This document shows, piece by piece, positions 24,983 through 28,617 of a stretch of DNA of 28,617 nucleotides; the first letter of the stretch is position 1; every line of letters begins with the position of its first letter. This DNA comes from JAIBBG01 sp043748015. Lineage in GTDB: Bacteria > Bacteroidota > Bacteroidia > Flavobacteriales_D > Sanyastnellaceae. Made by a program: the position numbers and the translations under genes. Where the stretch lies: the NCBI GenBank assembly GCA_043748015.1, contig JAYTOA010000180.1:1-28617 (forward strand), read 5' to 3'. The notes below the pieces were generated by a model. The model worked only from the letters and a program-made list of their open reading frames with translations. It was not told the DNA's origin and did no database searches.

Positions 24983-25027
24983 AATGGAAGGAGTTTCCAT
25001 TCTAAGTGATAATTCTTCAGATCACTT
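24983..25027. repeat. Two adjacent small inverted repeats upstream of T9SS gene
   Basis: In the 262-nt region between cysS and the next gene, AATGGAA (24983-24989) pairs with TTCCATT (24995-25001), and AAGTGAT (25004-25010) with ATCACTT (25021-25027). Each stem is 7 bp. No T run follows, so they are not terminators; they may be protein-binding sites or leader hairpins. I see no good promoter or other feature in the rest of this region. Confidence 0.3.
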
Positions 25028-25083
25028 ATCATTGTGTCGTCATACTAAATGGAAATCGAATATTAAATCCTGGAAACAGCCAC

Positions 25084-26064
25084 ATGAATCCTCGCTTACT
25101 CATCTGCGCCATATTAATGTTGCATACTTTGACCAGTTGGTCACAACCACAATTCACCGCCACGCCTTTTTTGCCCCACACGGGTGACTCGTACACAGTT
25201 GGAAGATGTATGGCACCGAATGAAGGCCCTTCAGGCGCAAATCAATCGTGGGATTTTTCTGATGTAAATGTGATTGCTTCGGCTACTTATGTTGTTTCAG
25301 ATGCACTGGATATTCTTTGTCACGCAGAGTATCCTGAAGCCACGCAAGCAATCGGTGAAGGTGGCGGTTTTGATATGATCTCTCATACGGATAATGAAGT
25401 GTTGTCATATGGTATCACCCAAACACCAGGCATGGCAGGTTTTTATTATAGTAACCCTCGAAAAATAATGAGCTTCCCGATGAGTATGAATGATACCTGG
25501 ACGGATACCTTTAATGGAACCGACCCAAATGGTACCATGCGCAGTGGCAACACAAGCGTAGTTTATGATGGTTACGGAACCATAACTACACCCTTCGGAG
25601 TTTATGCGGATGTGTTGCGCCTTCACCAAAGCATCAATTACGCTGACGTTACAAGCGATGGAAATTGCACGGCATCGCTCGACTATTATTTTTGGTATGC
25701 AGCTGATTATCGTTATCCAATTGCAGCCATTTGGTCGGGTACGGGTGAATGTGGTCTTGCGACGGGATGTGAGTTTTTGTCGGGAATAGAAACGGCCGTG
25801 AAAGAAGAATCAAAGGGATTGCAGTGGACCGTTTATCCAAATCCATTCTTGAATAAATTGATAGTTGAGAGCAGTCAATGCCAAAACAATAACACAATGG
25901 TCATCACTGATTTATTAGGAAGAGAAATTCATCGGCAGTCGTGTGGATCCGGCAATCTCATGGTGATCAGTGCTCCATCACTTGCCAATGGTATATACTT
26001 GCTAAGAGTCATCGAAAAAGGAGAAGTGCTCTTGCAAAGAAAAATAGTTCGCTCAGGTGAATGA
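25084..26064 (+). CDS. T9SS-exported protein with C-terminal sorting domain
   Basis: A 326-residue secreted protein. ATG 25084 gives the signal peptide MNPRLLICAILMLHTLTSWS followed by Q; an upstream in-frame ATG (25006) would put 26 residues before it. The middle part (about 22-245) is beta-rich with WDFSDVNV, MSNDTW-like and YPIAAIW segments and no motif that I recognise; Bacteroidota carry many such cargo proteins of unknown role. The last 75 residues form a type A T9SS sorting domain: YPNPFLNKLIV, a MVITDLLGREI strand, and GIYLLRV...QRKIV. It is probably attached to the cell surface or released. It is the first of two neighbouring genes for exported surface proteins. Confidence 0.82.
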   Translation: MNPRLLICAILMLHTLTSWSQPQFTATPFLPHTGDSYTVGRCMAPNEGPSGANQSWDFSDVNVIASATYVVSDALDILCHAEYPEATQAIGEGGGFDMISHTDNEVLSYGITQTPGMAGFYYSNPRKIMSFPMSMNDTWTDTFNGTDPNGTMRSGNTSVVYDGYGTITTPFGVYADVLRLHQSINYADVTSDGNCTASLDYYFWYAADYRYPIAAIWSGTGECGLATGCEFLSGIETAVKEESKGLQWTVYPNPFLNKLIVESSQCQNNNTMVITDLLGREIHRQSCGSGNLMVISAPSLANGIYLLRVIEKGEVLLQRKIVRSGE

Positions 26065-26152
26065 TTTTAACAGGGATTTTTCGGAATGCATTTTTTTTAT
26101 TTGCCATAATTTATGGAATATGAAGGATGATGTCGTCTTATACTACACAAAT

Positions 26153-26156
26153 AGGA
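26153..26156 (+). promoter_or_regulatory. Shine-Dalgarno AGGA deciding a TTG start
   Basis: AGGA (26153-26156) lies 6 nt before the TTG at 26163. An in-frame TAA at 26157-26159 excludes any earlier start, and the following codons encode a signal peptide, so this site supports TTG as the real start codon. Confidence 0.65.
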
Positions 26157-26162
26157 TAAAGC

Positions 26163-28617
26163 TTGAAAAACTCAATAATTACAATTCTCCTAGCTATTAC
26201 TTTTTCATACGTAAAGGCTCAAACCTGCTCGGGTCAGTTAATCTTTGAGTTACAATCAGACGTCGATCAGTTTTTAATTGATAACCCCAACTGCACTTCT
26301 ATTCAGGGTGGAGTACTTATTAATATTGCTGATAATGCTGATCCAATCTTAAATGTGATGGGCCTGCAAAACATCACTGAAATCCACGGACTTCTGCAAA
26401 TTCAAAGTGGCTATGACGCTGCCATTCCACCGCTATTGGGACTTTCGAATTTAATTACGGCTGATTCAATTCTTATTAATAGTTCATCATCAACCATGGC
26501 TTTGGATGGTCTAGACAACTTGCAAAATGTATCATCACTATATATAAATGCATATTACATCGATGATCTTCACGCCTTTGATAACATTACGAATCTGGAT
26601 GATCTGACTATTGACTTTATGTGGGAAGCCGCAGCAGGAACTCCACCATCATTCTATGATGTTTTTCCAAATCTGCAGAGCGTGACCAATCAATTAATTA
26701 TTGGCAAGCTCATGTCGGAGTGTGGCACCTTGACAGGCTTTAATTCTTTATTGAGTGTAGGTCAATTGTCTTTTAGCTTTTGGGATCTACTCGTGATGGA
26801 CACTTTTGATGGAATGCACAATCTGCAAACGATTGACAGCAATTTTTATAATTATGCTTGGAGTGCCAATTCAGTTTCTGGCTTCGAGAATCTGGTGAGC
26901 ATTGGAGGCTATGCAGAGATGGCTTTGCAGTGCCCATGTGATATGCCCGATTTTGAATCTTTGAATTCGATAGAAAGTCTTTGGTTGTTCAACTACGTGA
27001 CATCACTACCCGACTTTCCGTCACTCATTACTGTCCCGGGAGAAATACTCATCTTGGGCGACGCCCAGTCCATTGGCTTTGTGAGCCTGCAAGAAGTCAC
27101 AGGAGACATCGCCATTTCACCGGATGCATCAGGGACTTTTTATTATTTTGATGAAATTCACATGGACTCGTTGCAACATGTTGGAGGTACTTTGTCAATC
27201 GTCGCAACTGATATTGATAATGTGGATTTCTTGTCCAATTTGGAATACGTAGGAGAAACACTTGAGCTCTATGCAAATTTCAATCTGGCCAATTGTGAAG
27301 CTGAATATCTCTGCCAGCAAATACCAATTTCACCCGCCATGTTTCACATTGAACTCAATGCTCCGGGTTGCAATTCGAATGAAGAAGTACTTGCTACATG
27401 CGGTGATAGTTATGCCCTTGGAGAAGTGTATTACGATTTGGATTGTGACGGTGTCTATAACAATGCTGATGTGATGTTGCAAAATCCTGTTTTGTTCGAT
27501 GACTTAAATCAACCGGTTGGTTCTTCAAATTATGATGGAGAATTCTTTGTTTCTTTTCCTGATAACACAACTACAACCATCACGGTTGGTGATTTGCCCG
27601 GTTATTCTACCACACCTCAAACGTTCACCACAACCGGAACGGCTCAAGTATTCAGCAACATTCAGTTCGCAATGTGTCCACAAGCCAATCTTCATGATGT
27701 GTCCGTTTCATTGTACACACCACAGCAAATAAGACCAAATTATTATACCGGATATTATTTCACCGTGCATAATAATGCACCAACAACCGAGCATGTAATC
27801 GCAACTTTCACACTTACCGATATGCCCGGAATGACATATGTCAGCAGCTATCCTCAAGGCACTCTAAGCGGCAACACGTTTTCATGGGATATCCCCGTTG
27901 TTCCGGGTCTCGGCACGCAGTATTTTTCAATTACCTTGTTGCCTGACATTAATATTCCCATCGGTTCGATGGTCACTTCTGATATACAAGTGGATGTTTT
28001 TCCAAATCCATCCGATGACATTTTTCCAACAGACAATCATTTGACATATACACAAACAGTAGTAAATAGCTATGACCCCAATGACATTACCGTAAACATC
28101 CCTGCCTATAACCATGACTCACTTTCACAAGATGAAGCCCTTTCTCTCGATTATACCATTCGTTTTCAAAACACTGGAACCGCTGAAGCGATCAATGTTC
28201 GTGTACTTGATGACATCGAGTCAGATCTCGACATAAGCAGCTTTGAAATGATTGGGTCGAGTCATCCCTGCACTTTGACGTTCAATGAAAACAATCAAGT
28301 AGAATGGTTATTCGAAAACATCATGCTACCTGATAGTACAAGTGAAGAAGAAGCAAGTCATGGTTACATTCAATACAGAATAAAAACTCAACCGAATTTG
28401 ATGTTGGAAGATGTAGTAGAAAATACTGCAGCGATTTATTTTGACTTCAATGAACCGATTATCACCAATACAGCGACAACAGTCTTTTATGTATGTCCTT
28501 CTACACCGGAACCAATGGCGGATCAATCAATCTGTGAAGGCGATGTGCTGGTCCTGAGCGGCCCATTAGGTTGGGAAGATTATGTGTGGTCAACTTTCGA
28601 AGGAGAAATTTCCACCA
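26163..28617 (+). CDS. Large secreted adhesin-like protein, LRR-like and DUF11/DUF7619-like domains (3' partial)
   Basis: The reading frame is open for 818 codons from TTG 26163 to the right edge; the stop is outside the window. The signal peptide is MKNSIITILLAITFSYVKAQ. Residues about 27-400 contain irregular leucine-rich/receptor-L-like repeats with recurring patterns such as LDGLDNLQNVSSL, GFENLVSIGG and FLSNLEYVGETL. About 413-470 (GEVYYDLDCDGVYN) resembles an SdrD B-type domain. About 513-630 is a DUF11-like conserved repeat, and about 635-776 has SYDPND, IRFQNTGTAEA and NTAAIYFDFNEPI, the pattern of DUF7619 found in T9SS cargo. The last residues (SICEGDVLVLSG) begin an Ig/PKD-like domain. 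A T9SS sorting domain is to be expected downstream. Probable surface adhesin. Confidence 0.85.
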   Translation, partial: MKNSIITILLAITFSYVKAQTCSGQLIFELQSDVDQFLIDNPNCTSIQGGVLINIADNADPILNVMGLQNITEIHGLLQIQSGYDAAIPPLLGLSNLITADSILINSSSSTMALDGLDNLQNVSSLYINAYYIDDLHAFDNITNLDDLTIDFMWEAAAGTPPSFYDVFPNLQSVTNQLIIGKLMSECGTLTGFNSLLSVGQLSFSFWDLLVMDTFDGMHNLQTIDSNFYNYAWSANSVSGFENLVSIGGYAEMALQCPCDMPDFESLNSIESLWLFNYVTSLPDFPSLITVPGEILILGDAQSIGFVSLQEVTGDIAISPDASGTFYYFDEIHMDSLQHVGGTLSIVATDIDNVDFLSNLEYVGETLELYANFNLANCEAEYLCQQIPISPAMFHIELNAPGCNSNEEVLATCGDSYALGEVYYDLDCDGVYNNADVMLQNPVLFDDLNQPVGSSNYDGEFFVSFPDNTTTTITVGDLPGYSTTPQTFTTTGTAQVFSNIQFAMCPQANLHDVSVSLYTPQQIRPNYYTGYYFTVHNNAPTTEHVIATFTLTDMPGMTYVSSYPQGTLSGNTFSWDIPVVPGLGTQYFSITLLPDINIPIGSMVTSDIQVDVFPNPSDDIFPTDNHLTYTQTVVNSYDPNDITVNIPAYNHDSLSQDEALSLDYTIRFQNTGTAEAINVRVLDDIESDLDISSFEMIGSSHPCTLTFNENNQVEWLFENIMLPDSTSEEEASHGYIQYRIKTQPNLMLEDVVENTAAIYFDFNEPIITNTATTVFYVCPSTPEPMADQSICEGDVLVLSGPLGWEDYVWSTFEGEIST

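Noticed and set aside
26104..26116. Palindrome CCATAATTTATGG between the two surface-protein genes
   Set aside because: The stem is AT-rich with a 1-nt centre and no T run after it; likely chance in AT-rich DNA and not a terminator.

Overview
The window looks like a chromosomal segment of a Bacteroidota bacterium, probably of the Flavobacteriales/Sphingobacteriales type. The evidence is three genes for surface proteins with signal peptides, two of which end in type IX secretion (T9SS) type A sorting domains (the third runs off the window), many signal peptides ending in A-Q, a TolB-propeller/outer-membrane-barrel protein, promoter elements of the Bacteroidota TTTG / TAnnTTTG kind, and few strong Shine-Dalgarno sequences. 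Family assignments come from reading motifs in the translations; no database search was possible.

Left edge (1 to about 2.8 kb) is accessory DNA. It starts with four copies of a 24-bp repeat that resemble the internal terminal repeats of IS21-family elements. A compact leftward operon follows: a small serine recombinase, a cytoplasmic serine protease of the SDH/SppA (ClpP-fold) type and a 68-residue protein. It has a well-matched promoter in front and an intrinsic terminator behind. Next to it is an HNH-type zinc-finger nuclease candidate. This is the most likely place for an undescribed system.

2.8 to 7.3 kb, leftward: a T9SS-exported protein with an Omp28/thioredoxin-like CxxC domain, a secreted M28 metallopeptidase (carboxypeptidase Q-like) and a short-chain dehydrogenase (SDR) only 4 nt upstream of it.

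7.3 to 15.5 kb, rightward: nitroreductase, small outer-membrane barrel protein, two tandem paralogous secreted beta-sandwich proteins, an ABC exporter with fused membrane and ATPase domains, GDP-mannose 4,6-dehydratase (gmd), a PlsC-like acyltransferase with a membrane C-terminal extension, and an overlapping VOC-superfamily gene. Several of these point to envelope and lipid/glycan metabolism.

15.5 to 24.8 kb: a second SDR (leftward), a PhoB/PhoR-like two-component pair (rightward, 4-nt overlap), a glyoxalase II-like metallo-beta-lactamase-fold hydrolase (leftward), a 1090-residue protein joining a degenerate peptidase domain, a TolB propeller and a beta-barrel (rightward), a glutaminyl-cyclase-like M28 lipoprotein (leftward) and cysteinyl-tRNA synthetase (leftward). 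Convergent pairs here are separated by only 1 to 27 nt.

24.8 kb to the end, rightward: a T9SS cargo protein, then a very large secreted adhesin-like protein that starts at TTG (26163) and runs off the right edge. No tRNA, rRNA or CRISPR array was recognised, and no gene-free stretch exceeds 300 nt.
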